Shown one piece after another: positions 33,954-46,200 of a stretch of 64,000 nt of DNA; position 1 is the stretch's first letter, and each line of letters opens with the position of its first letter. The translations under genes and the position numbers were made by a program. The stretch is from the NCBI GenBank assembly GCA_029844215.1, contig CM056736.1:54931562-54995561 (forward strand), written 5' to 3'. This DNA is from Przewalskia tangutica. Its lineage: Eukaryota; Streptophyta; Magnoliopsida; Solanales; Solanaceae. Below the pieces are notes generated by a model, which was not told the origin of the DNA, did no database searches, and saw only the letters and a list, made by a program, of their open reading frames with translations.

Positions 33954-35528
33954 ATACCCCAAACTTAACCTTTGCTCGCCCTCGAGCAAAGATCAAAACA
34001 AAAATCAAAGAAATAGAGAGAAAACTGACTCAAAAGACTCTAATCAAGCATCTGCACAAGGTTACTTAAAAAAGCATGAATGTCAGTTCGGATAATATAC
34101 TAGAACATATATAACATGAATATAGAAATCTAAAATTTCAAGCCAGATATTTCGCAAATTCATTTCAATCACACTCAATGGAAACATGAACACTAACCTA
34201 TGCATGTCAATTTCATTTAGTTCTATGGATCTGTTTACTTGCTATTCTCCACTAATCATAGACATACATACTAGAGATCTTCAGGACTTGTCAGAGTTGT
34301 AATGTAGGCTTAGGCAGGGGTAGGTAAAAGTAGGCATTTAGACTCAATTTACGTACCATAAGCGTTTTTCTCATTCAACCATTTTGTCCTTCTTTTTGTA
34401 TTCTTTTCAGTTCATACCTATCATTCCATTCTTCTCTTTTTGAGAGCATGAAACACATTCTCATAGGCACCCCCAAACTTAAGCTTTTACATCTTTTTCA
34501 TTGGAGTGCATCAATTTTTCACTCTCTTTTCGTATTTCTTTTTCACATTTCTTCATCCCAATTTTTCAATTACTGCTTATGGCACACAAGGAAATCACAG
34601 GGTGTCAAAGCAATAACTTATTTTAGGCTCAAAGGAGCTGACTAGGGATACAATTTATTGCAAGATATGTATTGAATGGTAAGAAGGGCTAACAAAGAAA
34701 TGCATGAATCATCTCCCTAAATATGTACGTCTTAACTATACAAGCAAGCAAACCTCATAGACATTTTTCAATCATTATTTCCACAATTGACAACACATAG
34801 GCTAAGCAAAAATATCTCAAATAATTAGATTTTCATGAAGTTTTGGCATATCTAACTTAAGCACACAAATTTTAGCTTCTAATTCTATTATATTATCTCA
34901 CTTAATTCACTAGGCATTTCAAACAGCTACAACATGCATGATCATAAAAAAAATTGACTCATATAGACACAATAAAAGACACAAAAACTCAATCAAGAAG
35001 ACTAAAAAATAGACACACAAAAATAAAAATAAGAAAAAACCCTCCCCCAAACTTAAAAGACACATTGTCCCAAATGTGTAAAGACTCAAAAATAATAAAA
35101 GGGACGACTTACAGACAATAGCGATTCAAAATGGTGGTGGTGGCGGCGGATGTTGCATTGAGACGGTATATGTGGGAAGGGCTTTGGTGATTTTAGGGCT
35201 TTTTATTTTTCTAAAATCGCGCCCAGGCACTGCGGTCCTGCAGAATGGCACCGTGGTGCCGAAAGTATTGTGACCTTTCTGAATCTTCGGCACCGCAGGC
35301 CTGCAAAATGGCACCGTAGTGCCGACCCGATTCCGTGTTTTCCACTTTTTTCTTCGTACTTAGTCTCCGATTTTCTCACCTGTCATCACAACACAACCCA
35401 AAAATACCATCAAGTGAGACTGTTCAAGTTAAACTAAAACCAAAAATTGAAATAACATAATTAAAACATTGGGTTGCCTCCCAAGTAGCGTTGTATTTAA
35501 CGTCTTTTAGCCGGACGCAGTTCACTTA
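33954..35528 (-). mobile_element. Non-coding 3' region of the Athila-like element
   Basis: On the minus strand, 'ttaagtttgggg' at about 33955-33968 is the purine-rich tract next to the LTR, preceded by the self-complementary tttgctcgagggcgagcaaa. Further in lie AT-rich sequence, a second 'aagtttggggg' stretch (about 35043), the GC motif 'ggcaccg(c/t)(g/a)gt' (35225-35325) and 'ttgggaggcaacccaa' (about 35470), a segment that in related plant elements marks the end of coding. I see no gene here. Confidence 0.65.
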
Positions 35529-36485
35529 CTAAATCAAGGAGGTAGAGTATCCCCCCCACAACCATCTCAACACCAATCGCTTCCTCTTCCTCCTCTTCTT
35601 TTTCACAGTGTTATTTTCATAAGCATTTACCATCTTGGCATCTTTCACCATTTCCTTGGCCTTACTCACAGGTTCTACACTTTGCTTTAATGGTATCCCA
35701 CGAGCATCAGTACTCGTGAGGCTTTTCTCAGGCACAACCTTGTCAACTATCCCAATAGCATAACATCTATCCATAACTTGAGGTTCCGTGGGTGGCTTGA
35801 AAACTTTGAAGGTCATCTCTGGCTCAGGTGGTGGTTTGAACACTTTAAAGGTCATCTCTTCACCCTGAACTCTGAGTTTCAGCTCTCCTTTTTCAACATC
35901 AATCAATGCACTCCCTGTGGCTAGGAATGGTCTCCCAAGGATCATTGGTATCATCTCATCTTCCTCCATATCAAGAATGAGAAAGTCAGCAGGCAAGATG
36001 AATTTGCCCACCTTTACCAACACATCTTCAATTATTCCTCTAGGGTGCACAATAGAGTGATCAGCTAGCTGCAAGTAGACTATTGTTGGCCTTGCTTCCC
36101 CCAAACCAAGCTTTTTAAACACAGAAAGGATCATAAGGTTGACACTTGCCCCCAAGTCACACAGGGCTTTCTTGTATGTCACATTCCCTATGGTGCAAGG
36201 TAAGGTGAAACTCCCTGGATCTTTCAATTTAGGGGGAAATTTCTTCTGCAAGATATCACTGCACTCCTCTGTCAGCGCTATTGTCTCATAGTATGTCAGC
36301 TTCCTCTTCTTAAATATGATGTCTTTCATGAACTTTACATAAGCTGGCATTTGCTCCAAAGCTTCAATGAACGGGAGATTGATATGAAGTTTTTTGAAGA
36401 TCTCTAAAAACTTGAAAAACTCCTTGTCTAAGGACTTCTTCTGCAATCTTTGAGGGTAAGGAATTCTGTCTATATATCCCCTCAT
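35529..36485 (-). CDS. Athila-like protease-containing Gag-Pol segment, 318 aa
   Basis: The frame reads IPYPQRLQKKSLDKEFFKFL, then PFIEALEQMPAYVKFMKDI, and an aspartic protease: LPCTIGNVTYKKALC, active-site DLGASVNLM at 110-118, and ILGRPFLATGSALIDV at 182-197. The family form is D-L-G-A-S. After the protease, a 13-residue unit (MTFKVFKPPPEPE / MTFKVFKPPTEPQ) is repeated in tandem, and the end is Lys/Arg-rich (KKKRRKRKRL). RT does not follow: the ORF ends and the non-coding 3' region begins. The start at 36485 is not a natural start; frame breaks lie just upstream before the insertion at 36588. Function: processing of Gag in particles. Catalytic residues look intact. Confidence 0.8.
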   Translation of the reverse strand: MRGYIDRIPYPQRLQKKSLDKEFFKFLEIFKKLHINLPFIEALEQMPAYVKFMKDIIFKKRKLTYYETIALTEECSDILQKKFPPKLKDPGSFTLPCTIGNVTYKKALCDLGASVNLMILSVFKKLGLGEARPTIVYLQLADHSIVHPRGIIEDVLVKVGKFILPADFLILDMEEDEMIPMILGRPFLATGSALIDVEKGELKLRVQGEEMTFKVFKPPPEPEMTFKVFKPPTEPQVMDRCYAIGIVDKVVPEKSLTSTDARGIPLKQSVEPVSKAKEMVKDAKMVNAYENNTVKKKRRKRKRLVLRWLWGGYSTSLI

Positions 36486-36588
36486 GACTGCCGGTGGAGC
36501 CTTCTCTAAATAGGGCGGTCATCAGTAGCCCCCTCCTTCTCTACCTCGGTTGTCTTCTCCGCCGCATTCCCCTTTTTCATAACTGGTG

Positions 36589-38384
36589 TGTTACATCTCG
36601 TAAGATAAGACGATAATTAAGAACGTCACTAAGGAAATTAATATACTTAAGGATGTGATTCCAGATTTTTTTTTTTTGGTTACAACGGGCGTGATAATGG
36701 AAATAGAAAATGAGTATTGTATATCCCCGTTATGGGTTAGTAACATATTATAAGAATTACGACATGGAGAATATGAGACCTTATGAAATTCCCGGGAATT
36801 AAAAGAAACGGGAGTTAAGAATAAAAGAAGTGAGATTAAGATTTAATTATTTGGGGGATTGATTTATATAGACAATTAGAAGACCAAAGTGTAATATTTA
36901 GGGGACCAAAGTGTATTATTAAAATCTGAAAATCTTAATTATAAACCTAACAAAACTCATTTTCCCCATTTAATTTTTCAGAACACGTCACCCTCTCTTT
37001 CCCCTCCCCTTCCCCCATTACCATAGCTATTGCTTTTCCTTGTTGTGTTCTCCCTTCCTAGACCAAACTCCAAAACAAAATTTCAAGCCAAATATTACAT
37101 GCAAAGCAGTGGCAAAAACGCCACTGCTGGGCCGAATTGTAGCCAGTTTTTTTCGAGTTTTGGGCAGATTTTTAGTCAACGTTGGAGGGGTATATCTCCT
37201 AGTATATTAGGAGTTTTTGGGTGTTTCAAAAGCCTAAAATGAAGTTCGTCGAGTCTAGTTTCCAAATCAATAAACCACTCGTCTATAGGACACAGGAGTA
37301 GAGAGTTATGGACGTTACAAGTTCAGCTGACAAAACAGTGACCCATTTCGCTGGGAATGCTGGACCGAAATTGGGCAGTGATTCTTTCAAGTTTTGGACG
37401 AATTTTTGGAAGAGAAAATGTGTAAGGATGATGGGTTAACATCATAGATTGTATGCATGTCAATTTGGAGTTGAAGAAGTGTGAAAAATTGTGAAGAAAT
37501 TTGATGAAACAGTGGGCAATTCGGCAGTGGACAGTGAGTTCGAATTAGGTACTGTTTTGGCTTCGTTTGAGGTATAAAATTCTTCCTTTTATGATATAAT
37601 TGGAATGCATGTTGTTAGGATTGAGGAAATGAAATTGTTATTAAGGGAAGGTTGGAATTTAAACATGCATGTGATTGTTGTAATGTTGTTGGATCGATTT
37701 TTGGAACTTTTGAAATTGTTGGATTTAATTGTTGTTGTTCTTATTATCGTCGCTAATAGCACGTTGATATTGAAGGAAGTCTTGAAAGAAATCTTGACAT
37801 TTAGATTATAATGATTCATAAGAAATTATTGAAACATGAATTGGATTCTAGGGAATTAAGAAAAGAATTAGTTTATGGAAATTGACCGGAAACTTGCTTG
37901 AAATTGTTGGATTTTGTTGCATCAAGTTAGGGGCTGATCTAATGAAGTTAAAATGTTGGAAAATTGATTATGAACATGTATATACATTATAGTAATTACC
38001 AATACATGTCTTGAAGGAATTAAGGTATGAAAAGATATAGAAAAGCTCCACACTTCACCCTTGTTGTTGGTTGGGTTATGGATTGTTATAATGGGTTGTT
38101 TTAACATGATTTAAAGGCTGGATTAGCATAAGAAATAAATGCGTAATTTCCCATGATTGTTGTAATAGTTGTCCTTCGTGAATAGAAAGAGAAAGAAGGT
38201 ATTTTGGTAGCGTATATGGAATATCTGAGATTATTTTGACTACATTCTTAAGTTATGACTTGCTGTTGGTATTGTTGGCTTGGTTGAGAAGTTGTGGATA
38301 TACATATAAACAGAGGAAGTGCTGCCCGAATTTTCCTAGAATAAGGAGTCGTTGTTCGTCATAACGTATGCTAGTAATCGTAAG
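36589..38384 (+). mobile_element. 5' LTR of the 36589-59867 element, first part
   Basis: It starts TGTTACATCTCG and is nearly identical to 56053-57843. It ends in ctagtaatcgtaag, where the gag-only element entered. Identical ORFs at 37605-37811 and 57065-57271 exist only because the LTR is duplicated and are not considered genes. Confidence 0.93.
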
Positions 38385-41300
38385 TGTCACGACCCGACCC
38401 CGGGGCCGCGACTGGTGCCCTATCGGGGCACCCTGTCAGGTACACATCAGAGAATAGCAGCGGAACATACATAATACAAAATCTGTATAAGGTAAACATC
38501 ACTAGCAATGACAAGCGCCGCTTTCATAAAATAACTTAATCGAATGTGAAACAGTACAACTGGTTCTTACAGCCCAAACCACAAACGTGACTACAGACAT
38601 CTAGGAATAACAAATGTGGCGGGACAGGGCCCCGCCATACCCCCTGAATGTACAAAAGTCTATAACCACAGGGAATCATACCAAAAAGACAAAGCCTCCG
38701 AAGGGATGGAGCTTTCCAGGAAATGAACAGTGGTCCTAAGAGTGCGGACCAAAAGTTACGCACTCGACTGCGCAGATGAACGCAGCTTCGAGGAGGTCGA
38801 GACAACAGTACCAAGTATGTGAAATCAAAATATCAGAATGAAATCATAAGTCCGAAAATAAGTTGGTCGTGGATGAAATCAACTTACCTTTTACTGTGCC
38901 TTACTAACAATGAGAGTAACAAACATATATATAATACTGCATAAAATAGGAGGCTCGTGATCAAAACAGGGTCCCTCGCCCGTAGTATCAATAAGCAATC
39001 CTACTCCTGGGACTATTTCACCCGCATGGGTCCCGTGGACCCGCATGAGGTATTCCTCGTGATAGGTCAGACTACCGCACGGGACTATTTCACCCGCATA
39101 AGCCCATAAGGACTCGCATGAGGTATTCCTCGATCGTGGGTAGAAAGTCCACTAATGCAGTGGTATAACGATCTTGGGGACTTACCCCGCTTATACTCTT
39201 ACCTCAAACAGATGGTATAACGATCTTGGGTCAGACTCTCGGATATACTCTTATACCGAGCAGATGGTATGACGATCTTGGGGCTTGCCCCTCAGACATA
39301 CTCTACCACTCGTGCAGATGGTATAACGATCTTGGGCCTGCCCCTCAGATATACTCTTACACTGGAGAAGGTGGTATGACGATCTTGGGGCTTGCCCTTC
39401 AGACATACTCTTACCCTGGAGAAGGTGGTATAACGATCTTGGGGCTTGCCTCCTCGATATACTCTACCCTAACTCAAACTGTCATCATATCATAATCATA
39501 AATAAGTTAAGAAAACTTATAACTTCTTATTAGTCTTGTTCATATACCCTCTCATTTTAGTTTACTTAAGGCACTTAATCATATTTTTAATAAAAGAAAA
39601 CCGGGAATTAACCCAAGTACTACATACTTCAATTCTTTTAAAAGTGACTCTTTTTCATACATAAAACCCTTGGGCAATTGATGCCTTAAAATTAATTTGC
39701 CTTTCATAAATCAAATCATTTGTCCTTACTTATCTTGCTTAGAGTAAATCTCTTCGTGTTGACCTTTCATAAAGCTAATATAACTAACTTCCCATAAAGC
39801 CGTTATACTATCTTTATACTTTAGGATTTAAGACCTTCTTATCTTTTCATAAGGCCGTTATAACTAACTTCCCATAAAGCCGTTATAACTCCTTATAAAC
39901 CATTTTGTTCTTTTACTAACCAAGAGACTTATACTTCAACAAATCTACACAACTTTCAAAAATACTTCAAGCCTCTTATCTTTAGAATAATTCAATACTC
40001 AATACTTTCACACCAAGTAATCTATACTTTTGTAAAATCATACTTTTCCCTTAACCAAGGGACTTATACTTCTTAAAACAAAACAAGTCTTTATTTATAC
40101 TTAAACAAGTAAGAATACTAAACCTTGTACGTCTACCGTACTACATAGATACAAATACTCATGCTCAAAGGATAGGAAAGCTTCACATACCTTTTGATCA
40201 ATCCACTTGCTAAGTCCAAACTACCGCAAGTAATATGTCAACCTAAAATAACCATGATACGTTTATTAACCTCTAATTTCAATGTAGAATAATCTAAACT
40301 CAAAGCCACTAAATTCTATGGAAAATTGGGCAGCATTTCCTTTGTTTCTACATACTTTGCCACCTTTCACAAGGCCGAATTTATCATCCAAATGCCACAT
40401 TTAAGGCTCAACAATCCAACATGGCAAAGGGGATTACACACCTAAACTTGGGTGTGTAAAATTCTGCCCCATAAGGTACAACAATTCACTTAACAATTCT
40501 AAGGTAGTTTTTAGGCTACAACATGCTCATTATATCTTCTTAACCAATTCCTTCACATTCAAACCATAGTTCTTACATGCAATGAGTCTAAGAGCATTAT
40601 TTACTACCACAAGTTCTTTCTTCTTAACATGCAACACTAAAAACTAATTCTAAAGGAAGAATCATTACCTTAGAGCTTTAGCCAAATCTTTTCAACCACT
40701 TGCTAGCTTCCTTTCCAAGAATACCACCACAACAACCTTCACAAGCTAGCCACAAGTTTCCCTCTTGCTTTTACTTTTTCAGATTTTTCCTAAGGCTAGA
40801 ATGTCTCTTGGGATTTTAGAGAGAAGGAGGAGCTTAAACTTTTAAGAGAGAAGGAAGAGCTTTTGTCTAAGAGAGAGAGATGAAGTATGACCAAGTCTTG
40901 AAGACTTGGTCAATATAGTGCATGCAAATCAGATGGGGGGGACACTTGTCACCCTCCCAAGGTCTTTTAAAAGAAAATCGACTTTTCTAAGTTTTTCCGC
41001 CTGCATCGGTCGCCGCGTTCTTTCTTCCGGCGCCACGCGCTGAAACCTCCGCAGCTTCTTCGAACTTCCGCGCCGCTGCTTCCTGGCCAAGGCTGCAGAA
41101 CTTCAGCGGCCCTCAAGATTTCGGCGCCGGCTCGTTGCCTTTGCTCGAAACGCATTTCTGTCCGTCACAAGACCGAACTTGTGACTCTCATAACTTCCTA
41201 CTCTGATGTCCTATCGACGAACGGTTGGTTGCGTTGGAATCTAGACTCAACGAACTACGCCCCAGGCCTTGGAAACACTTAAGAACTCCCAATGTATCGG

Positions 41301-41427
41301 GTCATAACCCGCCTCAAAGTTGACTAAAACCCGTCCGGAATAATCCCTAACCTATCCTTAGAAAATTTTAAGTCTTACCCCCTTTCGTACGCTCTCAAAT
41401 GCATGACCTGAACTACGGGGTGTAACA
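38385..41427 (-). mobile_element. 3' LTR of the gag-only element
   Basis: The minus strand runs from TGTTACACCCCGTAG at 41427 to GTCGTGACA at 38385. It holds a six-unit tandem array (39162-39468), paired 'cataaag..gttataac' repeats (39765-39895) and a GTACG-N5-CGTAC dyad (40127-40141). It aligns to 43224-46274 with long identical stretches and clusters of small differences. Confidence 0.93.
39162..39468. repeat. LTR-internal tandem array, about 54 bp units
   Basis: Six units begin ggtat(a/g)acgatcttgg and contain ggggcttgcccc, a GC hairpin, followed by 'tcagatatactctta'. The array is duplicated in the partner LTR at 43995-44315 and is present in reverse in the solo LTR (about 48600-48635 plus 52085-52245). 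Confidence 0.85.
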
Positions 41428-41437
41428 TTCTCCCTTA
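41428..41437 (-). other. Polypurine tract
   Basis: The minus strand reads TAAGGGAGAA directly before the LTR start TGTTACACC at 41427 and shortly after the 'gaacattcgggatgaatgtt' inverted repeat. Confidence 0.75.
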
Positions 41438-41791
41438 GAAACATTCATCCCGAATGTTCTTTTGGAGCCAATCTAATATTCCTGTACTGCATACTTTACA
41501 CTAATGGAACTTTACTATGCCACTTGTGACCATAAGATATCGCACACGCTCAATCATTCCTCATAAATCAAACAGGAAAACGAATCCAACGTATGACCCA
41601 TTACCACTTACTCTCGTTCATGGCCTAACAGAATTGCCCGTTCGTATCTACCAACTTATTCTAACACATGTACATAGTCTCAATATCCTCTGTTCACAAA
41701 ACTAAATCATACAACAATCCTATCACACATACTAATCTCTAAAGGGTCAAAGATGTACCTATAACTATTGCTTCGCATTCTCCTTGTCGTC

Positions 41792-42793
41792 CTAATCATG
41801 ATCCTGCCCTGCACGACGCATAACAAAAGAAGGCGATGAACCAGCCACTGATCCTGAAGGCTGAATCTCTACATCCGCGCTATCCTCGGTGGACGCCTTC
41901 GCATAATGGCCCTGCTGGCCACATGTATAGCAATTACCCAAACTAGCACGACACTCCCCATAATGGGTCCTACCACATCGACTACACCGAGGTAGAGGTG
42001 GCCTCCTTAGACTAACACCCCTACTCCCCTGAAAACCTGAACCCTCGGAGCCCTGACCAGCTCCCGAATCTCCCGAATGTCCTGATGACGACGGTGGAGT
42101 ACTCCGTACTGGATGAGGCGCATAACTAGCCTGCTGCTGAGGTGGTCCGCCTTGAAAACTGCCCTGAGATCCTGCTGTCCTGGCCCTCTTGGGCTGGCCT
42201 GAGTCAAGCCGACCCTCCCTTTCTCTGTCCTCTATCCCCTGCGCATATGCCTGCATCCTGGCAATATCCATCCCGGGCTGAAGAGCCACCCCCAAGCATG
42301 CAGTAATCATATGACGGTCTAACCCCATCACATATCGATGAACCCTGTCTGCCATGTCCGCTATAATGGTGTGCGCATACCTGGCCAAGGAGTCAAACTC
42401 CAGGCTGTACTCTCTGATAGTCCTTCCGTCCTGCCTCAAGGTCAAGAATCTATCTACGCGGGCTCTCCTCATCTCAGGAGGCAAGAAGTGATCCAGGAAA
42501 GCCTCTGTGAACTCCTCCCAAACAGCTGGGAGAGCATCCTCACCTCTCGTCAACACCCATGACTCAAACCAGTTCAACGCAATATCGCATAACCGGTAAG
42601 AAGCTAACACTACGGACTCTGTCTCCGAGGCCCTAAGCACCTGCGTAGTCCGCCGCACCTGTCGAATAAACTCACGAGGATCCTCCTCGGACTCAACCAT
42701 AGAACTCGGTGGATCACAACTCGAAAGTCCCATCCTTAAACCGCCGCCTAGGTTAGCCACGCCTGGCGCTTTCGCCACGATGCTAGTCAACAA
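41792..42793 (-). CDS. Gag of the gag-only element, main ORF (333 aa)
   Basis: Retrotrans_gag core: EEDPREFIRQVRRTTQVLRA, ASYRLCDIALNWFESW, EFTEAFLDHFLPPEMRRARV, EYSLEFDSLARYAHTIIADM, HRYVMGLDR. Residues about 200-270 are Gln/Gly/Ser-rich, followed by the nucleocapsid part CSRCGRTHYGEC and CYTCGQQGHYAKAS. The second motif lacks the final cysteine of a CCHC knuckle. At residues 29-36 the protein reads PSSMVESE where relatives have PEFYGSEP, a short out-of-frame patch closed by compensating small indels. The real start is probably at 43017, in another frame. Gag would form particles and package the element's RNA. Confidence 0.85.
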   Translation of the reverse strand: MLTSIVAKAPGVANLGGGLRMGLSSCDPPSSMVESEEDPREFIRQVRRTTQVLRASETESVVLASYRLCDIALNWFESWVLTRGEDALPAVWEEFTEAFLDHFLPPEMRRARVDRFLTLRQDGRTIREYSLEFDSLARYAHTIIADMADRVHRYVMGLDRHMITACLGVALQPGMDIARMQAYAQGIEDREREGRLDSGQPKRARTAGSQGSFQGGPPQQQASYAPHPVRSTPPSSSGHSGDSGAGQGSEGSGFQGSRGVSLRRPPLPRCSRCGRTHYGECRASLGNCYTCGQQGHYAKASTEDSADVEIQPSGSVAGSSPSFVMRRAGQDHD

Positions 42794-43017
42794 CCCGACC
42801 GCTCTCCGTAATCCCTATACTCGCCTCGGCCGTGGAATCGAGGCTCGGCACGGAACCTCGAGCCACCGCCGCTCTCGCACTCTAATATCGTCGGCGTGGT
42901 GAACTCGCCGACCGCCATCGCCTCGTATAGTCCGTGCCCGAGTCTGGTAACTCTCTGCGTGCCACTAGCGACTCGCCACGCTTTGCCCTTCCGGGCTGCC
43001 GCCTTCCGTGGAGGCAT
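42787..43017 (-). CDS. Gag N-terminal segment in a second frame
   Basis: The ORF starts MPPRKAAARKGKAWRVASGT and ends at 42787, overlapping the main gag ORF by 7 bp in another frame. The leader matches the gag starts at 9473 and 55016. A single small indel near 42790-42830 would fuse it to the main ORF, giving a gag of about 410 aa. Whether the indel is real or a sequence error is open. Confidence 0.65.
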   Translation of the reverse strand: MPPRKAAARKGKAWRVASGTQRVTRLGHGLYEAMAVGEFTTPTILECESGGGSRFRAEPRFHGRGEYRDYGERSGC

Positions 43018-43207
43018 AACTGTTACACAAGGATAGGTCAGAGAGGACTCAACCTACTATGACAGCTCTACTGCACGATCTCAAAGAGAGAAGAATGGAA
43101 ACCAATCCTAAATGTCCTGCAGCCTCCTGATTATAGATGTGGTGCACAACACACCGATAATCAAGACTCTACTAGACACGGCTCAGACACTTTCCGAGGA
43201 CTAAGCG

Positions 43208-43219
43208 CTCACGATACCA
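43208..43219 (-). other. Primer binding site (altered initiator tRNA-Met type)
   Basis: The minus strand reads TGGTATCGTGAGC, four bases (AAAG) after the LTR end at 43224. The expected sequence is TGGTATCAGAGC, so the site is disturbed exactly at CAGAG. Confidence 0.8.
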
Positions 43220-43223
43220 CTTT

Positions 43224-46200
43224 TGTCACGACCCGACCCCGGGGCCGCGACTGGTGCCCTATCGGGGCACCATGTCAGGTACACATCAGAGAATAGCAGC
43301 GGAACACACATAATACAAAATTTGTATAAGGTAAACATCACTGGCAAGCCGACAAGGCCGCCTTCCATAAAATAACTTAATAGAAAGTGAAACAGTACAA
43401 CTTATCCTTACAGCCCAAACCACAAACGTGACTACACTTAGAATAACAATCGTGGCGGACAGGCCCCGCCATACCCTGAATGTACAAAAGTTTATAACCA
43501 CGAGGAATCATACCAAAAAGACAAAGCCTCAGGCGGATGGAGCTTTCGAGAAATGAACAGTGGTCTAAGAGTGCGGACCAAAGCTTACGCACCTCGACTG
43601 CGGATGAACGCACTTCGAGGAGGTCGACATAACAGGTACCAAGTATGTGAAACTGAAAATACTGTAATGAAATCATAAGTCTGAAAATAAGTTGGGGTCA
43701 GGGATGAAATCAACTTACCTTTTACTGTGCCTTACTAACAATGAGAGTAACAAACATATATATAATACTGCATAAAATAGGAGGCTCGTGATCAAAACAG
43801 GGTCCCTCGCCCGTAGTATCAATAAGCAATCCTACTCCTGAGACTATTTCACCTGCATGGGTCCCGTGGACCCGCATGAGGTATTCCTCGCATAGGCTGT
43901 ACCCGCCCGCATGGGACTATTTCACCCGCATAAGCCCATAAGGACTCGCATGAGGTATTCCTCGCATCGTGGGTAGCAAGTCCACGGAACAGGTGGTATA
44001 ACGATCTTGGGGACTTACCCCTCAGATATACTCTTACCCTGAAACAGATGGTATAACGATCTTGGGGCTGTACTCCTCAGATATACTCTTATACTGGAGC
44101 AGATGGTATAACGATCTTGGGGCTTGCCCCTCAGATATACTCTTACACTGGTGCAGATGGTATAACGATCTTGGGCCTGCCCCTCAGATATACTCTTACA
44201 CTGGAGAAGGTGGTATGACGATCTTGGGGCTTGCCCCTCAGACATACTCTTACCCTGGAGAAGGTGGTATAACGATCTTGGGGCTTGCCCCTCAGATATA
44301 CTCTTACCCTAACTCAAACTGTCATCATATCATAATCATAAATAAGTTAAGAAAACTTATAACTTCTTATTAGTCTTGTTCATATACCCTCTCATTTTAG
44401 TTTACTTAAGGCACTTAGTCATATTTTTAATAAAAGAAAACTGGGAATTAACCCAAGTACTACATACTTCAATTCTTTTAAAAGTGACTCTTTTTCATAC
44501 ATAAAACCCTTGGGCAATTGATGCCTTAAAATCAATTTGCCTTTCATAAATCAAATCATTTGTCCTTACTTATCTTGCTTAGAGTAAATCTCTTCGTGTT
44601 GACCTTTCATAAAGCTAATATAACTAACTTCCCATAAAGCCGTTATACTATCTTTATACTTTAGGAATTAAGACCTTCTTATCTTTTCATAAGGCCGTTA
44701 TAACTAACTTCCCATAAAGCCGTTATAACTCCTTATAAACCATTTTGTTCTTTTACTAACCAAGAGACTTATACTTCAACAAATCTACACAACTTTCAAA
44801 AATACTTCAAGTCTCTTATCTTTAGAATAATTCAATACTCAATACTTTCACACCAAGTAATCTATACTTTTGTAAAATCATACTTTTCCCTTAACCAAGG
44901 GACTTATACTTCTTAAAACAAAACAAGTCTTTATTTATACTTAAACAAGTAAGAATACTAAACCTTGTACGTCTACCGTACTACATAGATACAAATACTC
45001 ATGCTCAAAGGATAGGAAAGCTTCACATACCTTTTGATCAATCCACTTGCTAAGTCCAAACTACCGCAAGTAATATGTCAACCTAAAATAACCATGATAC
45101 GTTTATTAACCTCTAATTTTAATGTAGAATAATCTAAACTCAAAGCCACTAAATTCTATGGAAAATTGGGCAGCATTTCCTTTGTTTCTACATACTTTGC
45201 CACCTTTCACAAGGCCGAATTTATCATCCAAATGCCACATTTAAGGCTCAACAATCCAACATTGCAAAGGGGATTACACACCTAAACTTGGGTGTGTAAA
45301 ATTCTGCCCCATAAGGTACAACAATTCACTTAACAATTCTAAGGTAGTTTTTAGGCTACAACATGCTCATTATATCTTCTTAACCAATTCCTTCACATTC
45401 AAACCATAGTTCTTACATGCAATGAGTCTAAGAGCATTATTTACTACCACAAGTTCTTTCTTCTTAACATGCAACACTAAAAACTAATTCTAAAGGAAGA
45501 ATCATTACCTTAGAGCTTTAGCCAAATCTTTTCAACCACTTGCTAGCTTCCTTTCCAAGAATACCACCACAACAACCTTCACAAGCTAGCCACAAGTTTC
45601 CCTCTTGCTTTTACTTTTTCAGATTTTTCCTAAGGCTAGAATGTCTCTTGGGATTTTAGAGAGAAGGAGGAGCTTAAACTTTTAAGAGAGAAGGAAGAGC
45701 TTTTGTCTAAGAGAGAGATGAAGTATGACCAAGTCTTGAAGACTTGGTCAATATAGTGCATGCAAAATCATATGGGGACACTTGTCACCCTCCCAAGGTC
45801 TTTAAAAGAAAAATCGACATTTCCTAAGTTTTTCCGCCTGAATCCGCCTGGCGCGCTTCTTCTTCCGTGGCCGGGCTGGAAACCTCCGCAGCCTTCACGA
45901 ACTTCCGCGCCATGCCTCGCTTCCCGGCGCTGCAACTTCAGCGCCCTCGATCTTTCGCGCCATGCTCGCATCCGCGCCGCGGCCTCGTTTTTACTCAAAC
46001 GCATTGTCCGTCACAAGACCGAACTTGTAACTCTCATAACTTCCTACTCTGATGTCCTATCGACGAACGGTTGGTTGCGTTGGAATCTAGACTCAACGAA
46101 CTACGCCCCAGGCCTTTGAAACACTTAAGAACTCCCAATGTATCGGGTCATAACCCGCCTCAAAGTTGACTAAAACCCGTCCGGAACAATCCGTCAACCT

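Noticed and set aside
33548..34069. 173 aa ORF crossing the Athila-like LTR boundary
   Set aside because: It spans LTR and internal non-coding sequence on the strand opposite to the element and has no conserved motif.
37605..37811. ORF of 68 aa, present identically at 57065-57271 and hence apparently conserved
   Set aside because: Both copies lie at the same position in the two LTRs of one element; identity comes from LTR duplication. No domain or start context supports a gene.
43995..44315. Regular repeats of about 54 bp that could be mistaken for a CRISPR array
   Set aside because: Units are contiguous diverged tandem repeats without unique spacers, located in a plant LTR, and duplicated in the partner LTR.
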